Shown: piece by piece, positions 1 through 6,353 of the stretch
How the letters are laid out: every line of letters starts with the position of its first letter
Position numbering within the stretch: the stretch's first letter is position 1
NCBI GenBank assembly: GCA_046538375.1
Contig: JBKHJA010000082.1
Coordinates: 1 to 12,358, forward strand
Source of the DNA: JBKHJA01 sp046538375
GTDB lineage: Bacteria; Acidobacteriota; Aminicenantia; Aminicenantales; Aminicenantaceae
Reading direction: 5' to 3'
DNA length: 12,358 bases
The notes under the pieces: generated by a model
The model's database searches: none
What the model saw: the letters and a program-made list of their open reading frames with translations, nothing else
What the model was told of the DNA's origin: nothing
Position numbers and translations under genes: made by a program

Positions 1-57
1 AAACCTGGACGGGAGCGAAGCCATTCCCAAATACATGTTCTTAGTATCTCACCCCAG

Positions 58-133
58 AAAAAAAGATGCTTCCTCCACATAAGGAAATATATCTATTTCC
101 TTGTAAGAGGTGAAGGCGGGGAGGTGAGGAAGC
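58..133 (-). terminator. Compound terminator after dut
   Basis: On the minus strand, just after the dut stop codon, GCTTCCTCAC (133-124) can pair with GTGGAGGAAGC (78-68) with one bulged G. This encloses a perfect 8-bp hairpin, AAGGAAAT/ATTTCCTT with a 6-base loop (81-102). The outer stem is followed two bases later by seven T residues (64-58). The hairpin plus U-tract is what an intrinsic terminator needs; the branched shape is less usual. It would end the nrdD-redoxin-nrdG-dut transcript. Positions 1-57 show nothing I can assign. Confidence 0.55.
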
Positions 134-158
134 CTGGTTTTGGAAGTGTTCTCCTCGC

Positions 159-581
159 CTAATACTCTCCTGTACTTCCAAAACCTTTCTCTCCCCGTGG
201 AGTCTTCTCCAGATTTTCTGTCTCCAGAACCTTGACTTCTGCCACTGGCTGAACCAGCATCTGTGCAATCTTCATGCCCTTCTTCACTGTGAACGGCTTA
301 TCCCCAAAGTTAACCATCACCACCTTAACCTCACCTCTGTACCCAGAGTCGATCACTCCTGCCAGCCGATGAACGCCTTTCAGGGAAATTCCGCTCTTAT
401 CCCAAATCAACCCCACGAACCCTTCTGGAACAGCCACTTGGATTCCGGTGGGAATGGGCTTGACTTCCTCAGCTTCCAGTACACAGTCCACAGCAGAAAA
501 AATATCCAATCCGGCATCTCCCTTATGGCTGTATTGAGGAAGTTTTGCCTGTTTGTGCATTCTTTTGACTGGAAGTTCCAT
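159..581 (-). CDS. dut: dUTP diphosphatase (dUTPase)
   Basis: Hydrolyses dUTP to dUMP and pyrophosphate, keeping uracil out of DNA and supplying dUMP for thymidylate synthesis; a soluble trimer in the known family. All five trimeric dUTPase motifs are visible in the 140 residues: GDAGLDIFSA (21-30), a motif 2 variant DKSGIS (61-66), GVIDSGYRGEV (75-85) with the catalytic Asp78, IAQMLVQP (105-112), and the C-terminal RGEKGFGSTG (129-138) that closes over the substrate. Length is typical. The ATG lies only 3 bp after the nrdG stop, so translation is probably coupled, and it is the last gene of the anaerobic nrd operon. That pairing makes sense because dUTP is a by-product of ribonucleotide reduction. 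Motif 2 has Asp-Lys where Gly-Arg is common, a mild deviation. Confidence 0.95.
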   Translation of the reverse strand: MELPVKRMHKQAKLPQYSHKGDAGLDIFSAVDCVLEAEEVKPIPTGIQVAVPEGFVGLIWDKSGISLKGVHRLAGVIDSGYRGEVKVVMVNFGDKPFTVKKGMKIAQMLVQPVAEVKVLETENLEKTPRGEKGFGSTGEY

Positions 582-584
582 GAT

Positions 585-1283
585 TCAAACACCTTCCATC
601 CGCACTTCTTCAAAATAAGGCTGGGCCAAATTGACAAACCACTGAATCTCCTGTTTGGAATAGGGAATGGTTTGCCTGTAGTGACTATCTATGGGATTGT
701 TGGGTAAGAACTGCTGGATTTGAAAAATTTTAGCTCCTCTGAGAAGTTGGATGATTTTTAGGACATCATCAGCTCCCACCAATCCAGGAACGGCTGTGGT
801 CCTGAACACATAGTCAAGGCCTGAATTTTTAATAATCTCTATACTCTCTCGGATAACATCTGTATCTATTCTTGACTTTGTCACCTCCTCATACCTCTCC
901 AGTGGAGCCTTGACATCCATGGCCACAAAATCAAGGAGCCCTTCTTTAATCAGCTCTTGCAGCCGGGAAGGGAATGAGCCGTTGGTGTCCAGCTTTACCC
1001 TGAGGCTCCTCTTCTTTACCAAGGAGAGAAAGGCCTTCAATCCTTGATGAAGCAGAGGCTCTCCTCCGGAAACACAGATGCCATCAAGCCAATTTTTTCT
1101 TGAATCCAAGAAACTGAGGAAATAATGGAGGGGGAATGAAGGGAGAGTTCGGGCTCTCAGGACTAAATCTGCATTATGACAGTAGGGGCACCGGAAATTG
1201 CATCCACCCAAGAATACAGTGCAGGAAACGTGCCCAGGAAAATCCTTAGGAGCGAACTTTTCTAAGCCTTTGATTTCAACCAC
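585..1283 (-). CDS. nrdG: Anaerobic ribonucleotide reductase activating protein (radical SAM)
   Basis: Activase of the class III reductase: it uses a 4Fe-4S cluster and S-adenosylmethionine to generate the glycyl radical on NrdD. The radical-SAM cluster motif is C28-x3-C32-x2-C35, in the context GGCNFRCPYCHNADL. GLEKFAPKDFPG near the N-terminus and the later CVSGGEPLL (the SAM-binding GGE motif) are characteristic of NrdG/PflA-like activases. The 232-residue length suits the longer NrdG form that accompanies Thermotoga- and archaeal-type NrdD rather than the short enterobacterial one. The start is GTG at 1283, inside the 3' end of the redoxin gene (22-bp overlap). AGGAG lies 8 bases upstream, and the protein aligns with the family from its first residues, so I keep this start. 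Confidence 0.93.
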   Translation of the reverse strand: MVEIKGLEKFAPKDFPGHVSCTVFLGGCNFRCPYCHNADLVLRARTLPSFPLHYFLSFLDSRKNWLDGICVSGGEPLLHQGLKAFLSLVKKRSLRVKLDTNGSFPSRLQELIKEGLLDFVAMDVKAPLERYEEVTKSRIDTDVIRESIEIIKNSGLDYVFRTTAVPGLVGADDVLKIIQLLRGAKIFQIQQFLPNNPIDSHYRQTIPYSKQEIQWFVNLAQPYFEEVRMEGV

Positions 1284-1528
1284 TGATCAAGCTCCTGCTT
1301 GCTGTTTAAAACAGTCAGCACTTCCCTCCCTTGCCTGACCACCAGAGTAGGAATGATTATGGCTCCTTTATCATCGCGCTTGAGCACATCCAAAAACTCT
1401 CTTATCACCATTTTGCTCTGTTTTAAAGGCAAACTGAACTCCTGGCACTCAATCTCTTTCTCATCCAGATATGCCTTGAGGGCTTCACACTGGGAGCAGT
1501 GGGGGTAAGTGAACAAAAGATATTCCAT
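1262..1528 (-). CDS. Glutaredoxin/NrdH-like redoxin of the class III reductase
   Basis: An 88-residue thioredoxin-fold protein. The redox-active C11-S-Q-C14 sits in FTYPHCSQCEALKAYL directly after the first strand, and the conserved cis-proline is Pro60 in IIIPTLVV. Both are glutaredoxin/NrdH features. It lies 11 bp after nrdD and overlaps nrdG. In one subgroup of class III reductases the enzyme is re-reduced by a dithiol redoxin instead of formate, and the redoxin gene is often next to nrdD; the position here implies that job, though this is inference. AAAGGA sits 6 bases before the ATG. The CxxC is C-S-Q-C rather than the common C-P-Y-C or C-V-Q-C, so its specific partner cannot be named from sequence alone. 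Confidence 0.85.
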   Translation of the reverse strand: MEYLLFTYPHCSQCEALKAYLDEKEIECQEFSLPLKQSKMVIREFLDVLKRDDKGAIIIPTLVVRQGREVLTVLNSKQELDQWLKSKA

Positions 1529-1539
1529 CAGATTCCTTT

Positions 1540-3612
1540 TTATTTGACCGCATGGAAAGGAGTCCTTTCCCGAAACTCCTGTCGTTTGCCGTCATTCCAG
1601 GTTCCCACGGGTCTCAGGTAGCCAACAATCCGGGAATAGACCTCTGTCTCTTCCCCGCATTCGGGGCAGCGGTGAGCCTCTCCCTTGATGTAGCCATGAT
1701 TGTAACACACACTGAAGGTGGGGGTGACGCTGAAATAGGGGAGAGGAGTATCAGCTATTTTTTTGACCAGTCTTTGGCAGGCCTTTCTGTCGATGAGCTC
1801 AGGAAGAAAAGCATGGAATATGGTCCCTCCCGTATAAAGAGGTTGAATCTCCTGCTGATGTTGAATAGCCTCGAAGATATCCCTGGTAGAATCCACGTTG
1901 AGATGGGTAGAATTGGTGAGATAAGGATACTTCTCTGTTCCGGAAGTGATGATGCGGGGATACTTCACCTTGTCCAGTCTGGCCAGGCGGTAAGAAGTGG
2001 ATTCGGCTGGGGTGGCTTCCAGGTTGTACAGATTTACTGTCTCTTTTTGGAATTGTTTGATGATTTCCCTCATGTATTTCAGAACCTCCAGGGCAAATTC
2101 CTTTCCTTCAGGACTGCCAATCCCTTTTCCCAGAAAATTCAGACAGCATTCATGCATTCCGCAAAGTCCGATGGTTGAAAAATGATTATCGAAATGACCC
2201 AGATAGACTAAAGTGTAAGGCATCAGTCCTTTGGTCAGCATATTGTTGACCATTTCTCTTTTGGTCTCCAGAGACTCTTTAGCCAGTGTCATGGTGCTTT
2301 TTAACTTCTCGAAAAATTCATCCTTGGAGCTGGACACATAGCCGATCCTGCTCATGTTTATGGTCACCACCCCGATCGATCCGGTGGAATCACCTGGCCC
2401 CCACATGCTTCCTGGCCTCCGCAGCAATTCCCGCTGATCAAGGTTAAGCCGGCAGCACATGGCCCTGATGTCTCCAGGGTCAAGATTGGTGCCTCTATAA
2501 TTTTGAAAATAAGGAATTCCGTATTTGGCGGTGACTTCAAACAGGAGCTGAGCATTGGGGGAGTCCCAGACAAAATCTTTGGTCAAGTTGTAAGTGGGTA
2601 TAGGGAAGGTAAACACGCGGCCCTGCTGATCACCTTCAATCATCAACTCCAGAAAAGCCCGGTTTATCATATCCATCTCCTCTTTATAATCAGCATAAGT
2701 GGAGTTCTGTTCTTCTCCCCCAATGATTACCTTTTTCTCTTTCATGTCTTGAGGAACAGTCCAGTCAAAGGTCAAGTTGGAGAAAGGGGTCTGCCATCCC
2801 CATCGCGAAGGAACATTGAGCCCGAATATAAGCTTTTGGAGATCCTGCTTGACCTGCTCATAGCTGAGATTATCAGCTCTTATAAATGGAGCTAACAGGG
2901 TATCCACGCTGGAAAAAGCTTGAGCACCGGCAAATTCTCCCTGCATGGTGCCGATGAAATTGACCATATGAAGGGTGGCTGTTTCCAGATGACGGGCCGG
3001 GAATGAATGGACCTGATTGGGCACATGCCCAAATCCCTTTTTCAGCAGGCGTTCCAGAGACCAACCAGCACAGTAGCCCACAATAGGATAAGAAAGATCA
3101 TGAATATGAAAATCGCCTTCCATATGGGCCTTCTTGATTTTTTCTGAATAAAGCTGGTTGAGGGCAAAATTAGCCAGGACTTCTCCTGAAATTCTGGCGT
3201 TCAAACCGGAAAAACTCATGGTTCCCTCATTGCTGTTTTCCTTGATTTTCCAATCTCTCTCGTTTATATAGTCATTTATCAACCTCTCCAGGTTAATCCC
3301 GATCTTTCTTGCCTCTCTAATCTCTTTGTGCCTTTCTCGATAAAGGATGTAAGATTTAGCCACTTCATGATATCCCTGCTTCATCAGAACCATCTCCACG
3401 ATATCCTGAATCTGCTCCACGGAAGGAATGGTATAGCCTCCAAATTTATCCTCCAGCATGTAGGTTACGATGTCTGAAATACTCTTGGCCGCTCTCTGGT
3501 CTGTGACCCCATGAGATTCCATGGCCTTTTTCACAGCATGGGTGATTTTATCCTGGACAAAATCAACAACAGTCCCATCCCTTTTTTTTATTCTGGACAC
3601 CAATTTCTGCAT
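1540..3612 (-). CDS. nrdD: Anaerobic (class III) ribonucleoside-triphosphate reductase
   Basis: Reduces ribonucleoside triphosphates to deoxyribonucleotides by radical chemistry under anoxia; acts in the cytoplasm with NrdG. Of 690 residues, about 1-95 form an ATP-cone allosteric domain (RIKKRDGTVVDF at the start). The barrel domain follows, with the probable thiyl-radical loop M385-C386-C387-R388 and a second cysteine-rich loop GLCGMHECC at 482-490. The C-terminus has a metal site (C636-x2-H639, C649-x2-C652) and the glycyl-radical motif RIVGY with Gly664. The first zinc pair is Cys/His, not Cys/Cys. GGAGG lies 5 bases before the ATG. It heads the operon with the redoxin, nrdG and dut. The Cys-Cys pair at the active site and the adjacent redoxin both suggest a redoxin-dependent rather than formate-dependent enzyme. 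Confidence 0.96.
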   Translation of the reverse strand: MQKLVSRIKKRDGTVVDFVQDKITHAVKKAMESHGVTDQRAAKSISDIVTYMLEDKFGGYTIPSVEQIQDIVEMVLMKQGYHEVAKSYILYRERHKEIREARKIGINLERLINDYINERDWKIKENSNEGTMSFSGLNARISGEVLANFALNQLYSEKIKKAHMEGDFHIHDLSYPIVGYCAGWSLERLLKKGFGHVPNQVHSFPARHLETATLHMVNFIGTMQGEFAGAQAFSSVDTLLAPFIRADNLSYEQVKQDLQKLIFGLNVPSRWGWQTPFSNLTFDWTVPQDMKEKKVIIGGEEQNSTYADYKEEMDMINRAFLELMIEGDQQGRVFTFPIPTYNLTKDFVWDSPNAQLLFEVTAKYGIPYFQNYRGTNLDPGDIRAMCCRLNLDQRELLRRPGSMWGPGDSTGSIGVVTINMSRIGYVSSSKDEFFEKLKSTMTLAKESLETKREMVNNMLTKGLMPYTLVYLGHFDNHFSTIGLCGMHECCLNFLGKGIGSPEGKEFALEVLKYMREIIKQFQKETVNLYNLEATPAESTSYRLARLDKVKYPRIITSGTEKYPYLTNSTHLNVDSTRDIFEAIQHQQEIQPLYTGGTIFHAFLPELIDRKACQRLVKKIADTPLPYFSVTPTFSVCYNHGYIKGEAHRCPECGEETEVYSRIVGYLRPVGTWNDGKRQEFRERTPFHAVK

Positions 3613-3727
3613 CCATTCCTCCTTTTTTATAGAATTAAATCATGATTCCTTATCCGTGCCTGGCCTTGGAAACAAACGGCAGAGGCTTTGGTTTTTTTCT
3701 TTTTGAAAAGGGAAGAGAAAAATGCCA

Positions 3728-3756
3728 TATATAACCATATGTGGTATGTATTTAAG
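3728..3756 (-). promoter_or_regulatory. Candidate nrdD promoter
   Basis: On the minus strand CTTAAA (3756-3751) and TATATA (3733-3728) are separated by exactly 17 bases, giving a weak -35 and a fair -10. Transcription would start near 3721, leaving a leader of about 108 bases before nrdD. The first NrdR-like box fills the spacer, as expected for a repressor competing with RNA polymerase. Alternative promoters in this AT-rich stretch are possible. Confidence 0.35.
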
Positions 3757-3779
3757 AGGACAAATACTAAATGTTGTAC
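3732..3779 (-). promoter_or_regulatory. Tandem NrdR-box-like operators
   Basis: Two 16-bp imperfect palindromes lie at 3732-3747 (TAACCATATGTGGTAT) and 3764-3779 (ATACTAAATGTTGTAC). Each matches about 11 of 16 positions of the ACACTATATATAGTGT-like NrdR consensus as I recall it. They are 16 bp apart, so centres are 32 bp apart (three helical turns), the spacing typical of NrdR box pairs. NrdR represses ribonucleotide reductase genes when dATP is high. No nrdR gene lies in the window. Confidence 0.6.
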
Positions 3780-3886
3780 TTGCTTTATTAAAATTATACC
3801 CAAGGTATTTCTTTGTCAAGTCTTTTTTAAAAAAATTTCTTCTTTCCCCGCGTTTCGGTTTTCTGCCTGTCCAATCTGGATAAAAC

Positions 3887-3919
3887 CTGTCATCTCACCA
3901 TAATCTGTGATAAAATCAC
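3887..3919 (+). promoter_or_regulatory. Weak yjbQ promoter with a small palindrome
   Basis: CTGTCA (3887-3892) and TAAAAT (3911-3916) are 18 bases apart on the plus strand, about 35 bp before the yjbQ start. The -10 is embedded in a perfect interrupted palindrome, GTGAT-AAA-ATCAC (3907-3919), which could be an operator or chance. The rest of the 340-bp nrdD/yjbQ divergent region (3613-3952) holds the NrdR-like boxes and AT-rich sequence, with no further gene that I can see. Confidence 0.25.
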
Positions 3920-3952
3920 CCAGAAATACTCAGGCAAAATCGAGGATAAAAA

Positions 3953-4348
3953 ATGACCATCTTAAAAATCAAATCCCAATCCAAAGAAGAGTTTATGGAT
4001 ATCACTTCTAAAATCAGGGAACTGGTGGCTTCTTCTGGAATCAAAAGCGGGATGTGGTCCGTCTATGTCCCTCACACCACAGCAGGGATGACCATCAACG
4101 AAAACGCAGACCCTTCGGTTAGAAAAGATATCATAGACACCCTAAAAAAAATGGTTCCTCCTGACCTTCCTTACAGTCACCTGGAAGGAAATTCTCCCGC
4201 TCACATCAAAGCCAGTTTGGTGGGCTCATCTGTCAGCGGTTTCATCGATGACGGAGAACTGGCCTTGGGAACCTGGCAGGGTATCTTTTTCTGCGAATTC
4301 GACGGCCCCCGAAACAGAAAAATCTATGTGAACATCTTTTCGTCTTGA
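3953..4348 (+). CDS. yjbQ: YjbQ family protein (UPF0047)
   Basis: A 131-residue small cytoplasmic protein of the YjbQ/UPF0047 family. The conserved blocks are all present: VPHTTAGMTINENADP (39-54), YSHLEGNSPAHIKASLVG (74-91) and LGTWQGIFFCEFDGPRNR (105-122). The conserved histidines (41, 76, 84) and acidic residues probably form a metal or phosphate site. Some members rescue thiamine-phosphate synthase mutants, hence database names such as secondary thiamine-phosphate synthase enzyme, but the physiological role is unsettled. GAGG lies 8 bases before the ATG. It is the only confident plus-strand gene here, divergent from nrdD and convergent with the HAD gene, so it is probably monocistronic. 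Family assignment is firm, function is not. Confidence 0.93.
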   Translation: MTILKIKSQSKEEFMDITSKIRELVASSGIKSGMWSVYVPHTTAGMTINENADPSVRKDIIDTLKKMVPPDLPYSHLEGNSPAHIKASLVGSSVSGFIDDGELALGTWQGIFFCEFDGPRNRKIYVNIFSS

Positions 4349-4364
4349 TTTGGAGAAGAAACCA

Positions 4365-4382
4365 GCAGGATAATAAACCTGC
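4365..4382. terminator. Weak hairpin in the convergent gap
   Basis: GCAGG-ATAATAAA-CCTGC gives a 5-bp stem with an 8-base loop between the yjbQ and HAD stop codons. Neither side has a proper T-tract, so it is at best a weak bidirectional terminator. I see nothing else in 4349-4426. Confidence 0.2.
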
Positions 4383-4426
4383 CCCTGATCATAAACCTTT
4401 CCTGGCTGTTTCCAAAACCAAAGACA

Positions 4427-5038
4427 TCATAACCGCAGCCCCTTACGGTGGAGCTCAGCCGCCAGATCAGTTTGAGGCGTAAAATGAATGCATGTCATGC
4501 CCAACTCTAAGGCAGCCTCAACGTTTTCTTCTCTATCATCGATAAAAAGGCATTGTTCTGCCGCGGCTTCCGCTTTTTCCAGTGCCACTTGATATATTTT
4601 GGGATGCGGTTTCATGGCTCCCACCTCAAAAGAAAGCACGTAATGGTCAAATATCAGAATTTCTGGAAACCTCTCTCTTATGTACCCGAAGCGTTGGTTG
4701 TCTGTGTTAGAGAGGAGGACAAGCCTGCATTCTGTTTTCAATTTTTTCAAGATATCCAAAACAGGATGGTTGAGAGAGAAAACGTCATTATAGATCTCAT
4801 AAAAAATCGTATAATCAATCTGGGCCTGGAGTTTCTCAGCCACTTGATGGTAAAATTGCTCAGACGTTATTTCTCCTCGATCAAATGACTCCACAATCCC
4901 AAAGTTTTCTGTCACCATCTCTTTTATCTGCTGAACGGAAAGAGATGTATAATGGGTCATTTTTTTAAAAAAAATATCATTGTCGAAAAAGATGATCACT
5001 TTCCCCAGGTCGGAGATGACACTTCTGATATCAGTCAT
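4427..5038 (-). CDS. HAD-superfamily hydrolase (YihX-like sugar-phosphatase group)
   Basis: Probable soluble phosphatase of the haloacid dehalogenase superfamily. Numbered from ATG 5038 (203 residues): motif I SDLGKV with nucleophile Asp10 and Gly where the second Asp often lies, as in the FDLGNV pattern of YihX-type phosphatases; motif II LLSNT (108-112); motif III Lys143 in GAMKPHPKIY; motif IV IDD (166-168) in the family-typical IDDREENVEAA. The helical cap spans roughly 20-90. I chose ATG 5038 over the in-frame GTG at 5056 because AGAGG lies 9 bases before it and the promoter upstream would leave the GTG a leader of only about 5 bases. Substrate unknown; a sugar 1-phosphate or nucleotide is possible. 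Confidence 0.88.
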   Translation of the reverse strand: MTDIRSVISDLGKVIIFFDNDIFFKKMTHYTSLSVQQIKEMVTENFGIVESFDRGEITSEQFYHQVAEKLQAQIDYTIFYEIYNDVFSLNHPVLDILKKLKTECRLVLLSNTDNQRFGYIRERFPEILIFDHYVLSFEVGAMKPHPKIYQVALEKAEAAAEQCLFIDDREENVEAALELGMTCIHFTPQTDLAAELHRKGLRL

Positions 5039-5067
5039 CCTTTTGTTCCTCTGCACACAGAAACCGT

Positions 5068-5096
5068 TTTATACCAGAAAGACAAAGGAGGAACAA
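5068..5096 (-). promoter_or_regulatory. Sigma-70 promoter of the HAD gene (extended -10)
   Basis: On the minus strand TTGTTC (5096-5091) and TATAAA (5073-5068) are separated by 17 bases, with TGG directly before the -10 (extended -10). The predicted start near 5061 gives a leader of about 23 bases to ATG 5038, enough for the AGAGG ribosome site. Confidence 0.6.
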
Positions 5097-5338
5097 CCGT
5101 GCCGGCTCACCTGCCGGCTCACCCAGACAACTTTTTCTTGAAATATCTCTGGCGCTTCTTCTGAAAAGATCGCCGGACTCCACTTTTCTTTCTTTGGAGG
5201 AAAGGGCTGCAAAGATGAAAAAAGGAATCCGGATTGAAGATCTTTCAGATTGTGATTAGCTCCGCTTAACGGGGTGACGTTTTATCCTGCTGACCTTTTA
5301 AAAGAACTATGTCATAAAAGCCTGAGAATTGGCAGCCG
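5097..5338. other. Intergenic stretch with no confident gene
   Basis: Lies between the HAD promoter and the end of the next minus-strand gene. It contains a perfect 12-bp tandem duplication (5100-5123) and a small plus-strand stem CTCCG/CGGGG (near 5263-5277) followed by TTTT. Two mini-ORFs on the plus strand have GGAGG upstream: 21 codons from GTG 5099 to 5164, and 14 codons from ATG 5215 to 5259. Neither is long enough to support as a gene. Confidence 0.5.
5100..5123. repeat. Perfect 12-bp tandem duplication
   Basis: TGCCGGCTCACC occurs twice head to tail with no mismatch, just upstream of the HAD promoter. It may be a replication-slippage duplication; no function is evident. Confidence 0.8.
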
Positions 5339-6139
5339 TCAATAAAGTCCTGCAAAATGGACATCAGCATGAAACAGTTCCCGCGTCCGGCGGCGCTCAC
5401 TCCAAGGAACAGTCTCTTTTACAGTGATGTAAAACCAGAATCTATCGAACATGCTGAGTTTTTTCACATAGTAAAGAGCAAAATCGCTGATGTTGTCCAC
5501 CAATATCTTGCCTATCTCTTCTCCTTCCTCATCCAAGACGGTGATGGTGGAAACTTTTTTTTCTTCCTCTTCTTCACTGATTGATTGTTGCTCTAGCCTG
5601 CCGTAAATCCTGACTTTTTCTTTCCCTTCCCAGCCTCTTTTCTTGTCGTAAGAGATCCCTTTCAACTCTTCAAATCGATCTCTTTCAGCAAGACCGATGT
5701 AGTCATCAAGCACGATTTCTTGCTCCTCACTTCTTGTAAAAATATTTCTCCACTGCCCCTCTGATTCCTTGATTTCTATAGTGTTGGCCACCAGGATGGA
5801 GGGCCTTTCAGGTGAAAATTTCCCTGTTCCTCTCACTTCTTTTCCTACCAAAGTTCCGGTACCGCCTGTTTCCAAAGGACCTTGGACCACCACATCAAAG
5901 CCCTGGACTTGAGGAATATACATATATTTCCCTACGGCAACCTTGACCGTACCTTCAAACTCGATCATCCCTTCTCTGGTGGCCACAGCACCTTCTTCCT
6001 CAGCAACCTCCTCTGCTTTCTGGCAAGCAAAATTTCCTCCTAAAACCAACAAAAAAGCCAGTATGCCCAGAGCTAATAATAGTGGTTTTTCCTCTGACTT
6101 CCTTTTTCCTTCCTTAGAAATCATTCGCCTCAAAGCCAT
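5339..6139 (-). CDS. Exported or membrane-anchored protein of unknown function
   Basis: I do not recognise the family. From ATG 6139 it is 266 residues: a basic N-terminus (MALRRMISKEGKRKSEEK), one hydrophobic segment at about 19-38, then Cys39 in GGNFACQKAEE, then a soluble domain. Cys39 could be a lipidation site, but the lipobox (NFAC) is poor, so a plain anchor or signal peptide is also possible. The body has two segments with the alternating pattern of small beta-barrels (about 60-125 and 172-245) and a very acidic Glu run at 189-193. The upstream in-frame ATG at 6175 is rejected because GGAGG lies 8 bases before 6139. It is downstream of the FecR gene on the same strand but separated by 214 bp with a terminator-like hairpin, so probably a separate unit. 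Extracytoplasmic location is inferred. Confidence 0.75.
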   Translation of the reverse strand: MALRRMISKEGKRKSEEKPLLLALGILAFLLVLGGNFACQKAEEVAEEEGAVATREGMIEFEGTVKVAVGKYMYIPQVQGFDVVVQGPLETGGTGTLVGKEVRGTGKFSPERPSILVANTIEIKESEGQWRNIFTRSEEQEIVLDDYIGLAERDRFEELKGISYDKKRGWEGKEKVRIYGRLEQQSISEEEEEKKVSTITVLDEEGEEIGKILVDNISDFALYYVKKLSMFDRFWFYITVKETVPWSERRRTRELFHADVHFAGLY

Positions 6140-6282
6140 AACTCGCACCTCCAAATGATAATCGCTCATCAACATAAGGTGAGCAAGAACGGACGACTTT
6201 TCCTTAAATCTTGAATATCTTTTTTCTCGCTTGGACGAAGATACTTTATACCACTGGAAAACTCAAAAGTAAAGAGGAAAAT

Positions 6283-6315
6283 ATCACCCAAAATTAGCGG
6301 AGAGTGGTGGGTGAT
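6283..6315 (-). terminator. Hairpin after the FecR gene
   Basis: On the minus strand ATCACCCA (6315-6308) pairs with TGGGTGAT (6290-6283) in a perfect 8-bp stem with a 17-base loop, followed shortly by ATTTT. It can extend by flanking A/T pairs around a two-base bulge. The loop is large and the T-tract short, so it is a moderate terminator candidate for the FecR transcript. The rest of 6140-6353 shows no gene. Confidence 0.4.
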
Positions 6316-6353
6316 TTTGGCAATCAGGATGAATGAGGAAAACGGCTGTCAGT

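Noticed and set aside
1552..2178. Long plus-strand open frame opposite nrdD
   Set aside because: It is antisense to a well-conserved gene, has no family resemblance, and is explained by the codon use of nrdD on the other strand.
5099..5259. Two mini-ORFs of 21 and 14 codons with GGAGG upstream
   Set aside because: The first ribosome site lies inside the HAD promoter, both peptides are very short and featureless, and the second has a 14-base spacing.
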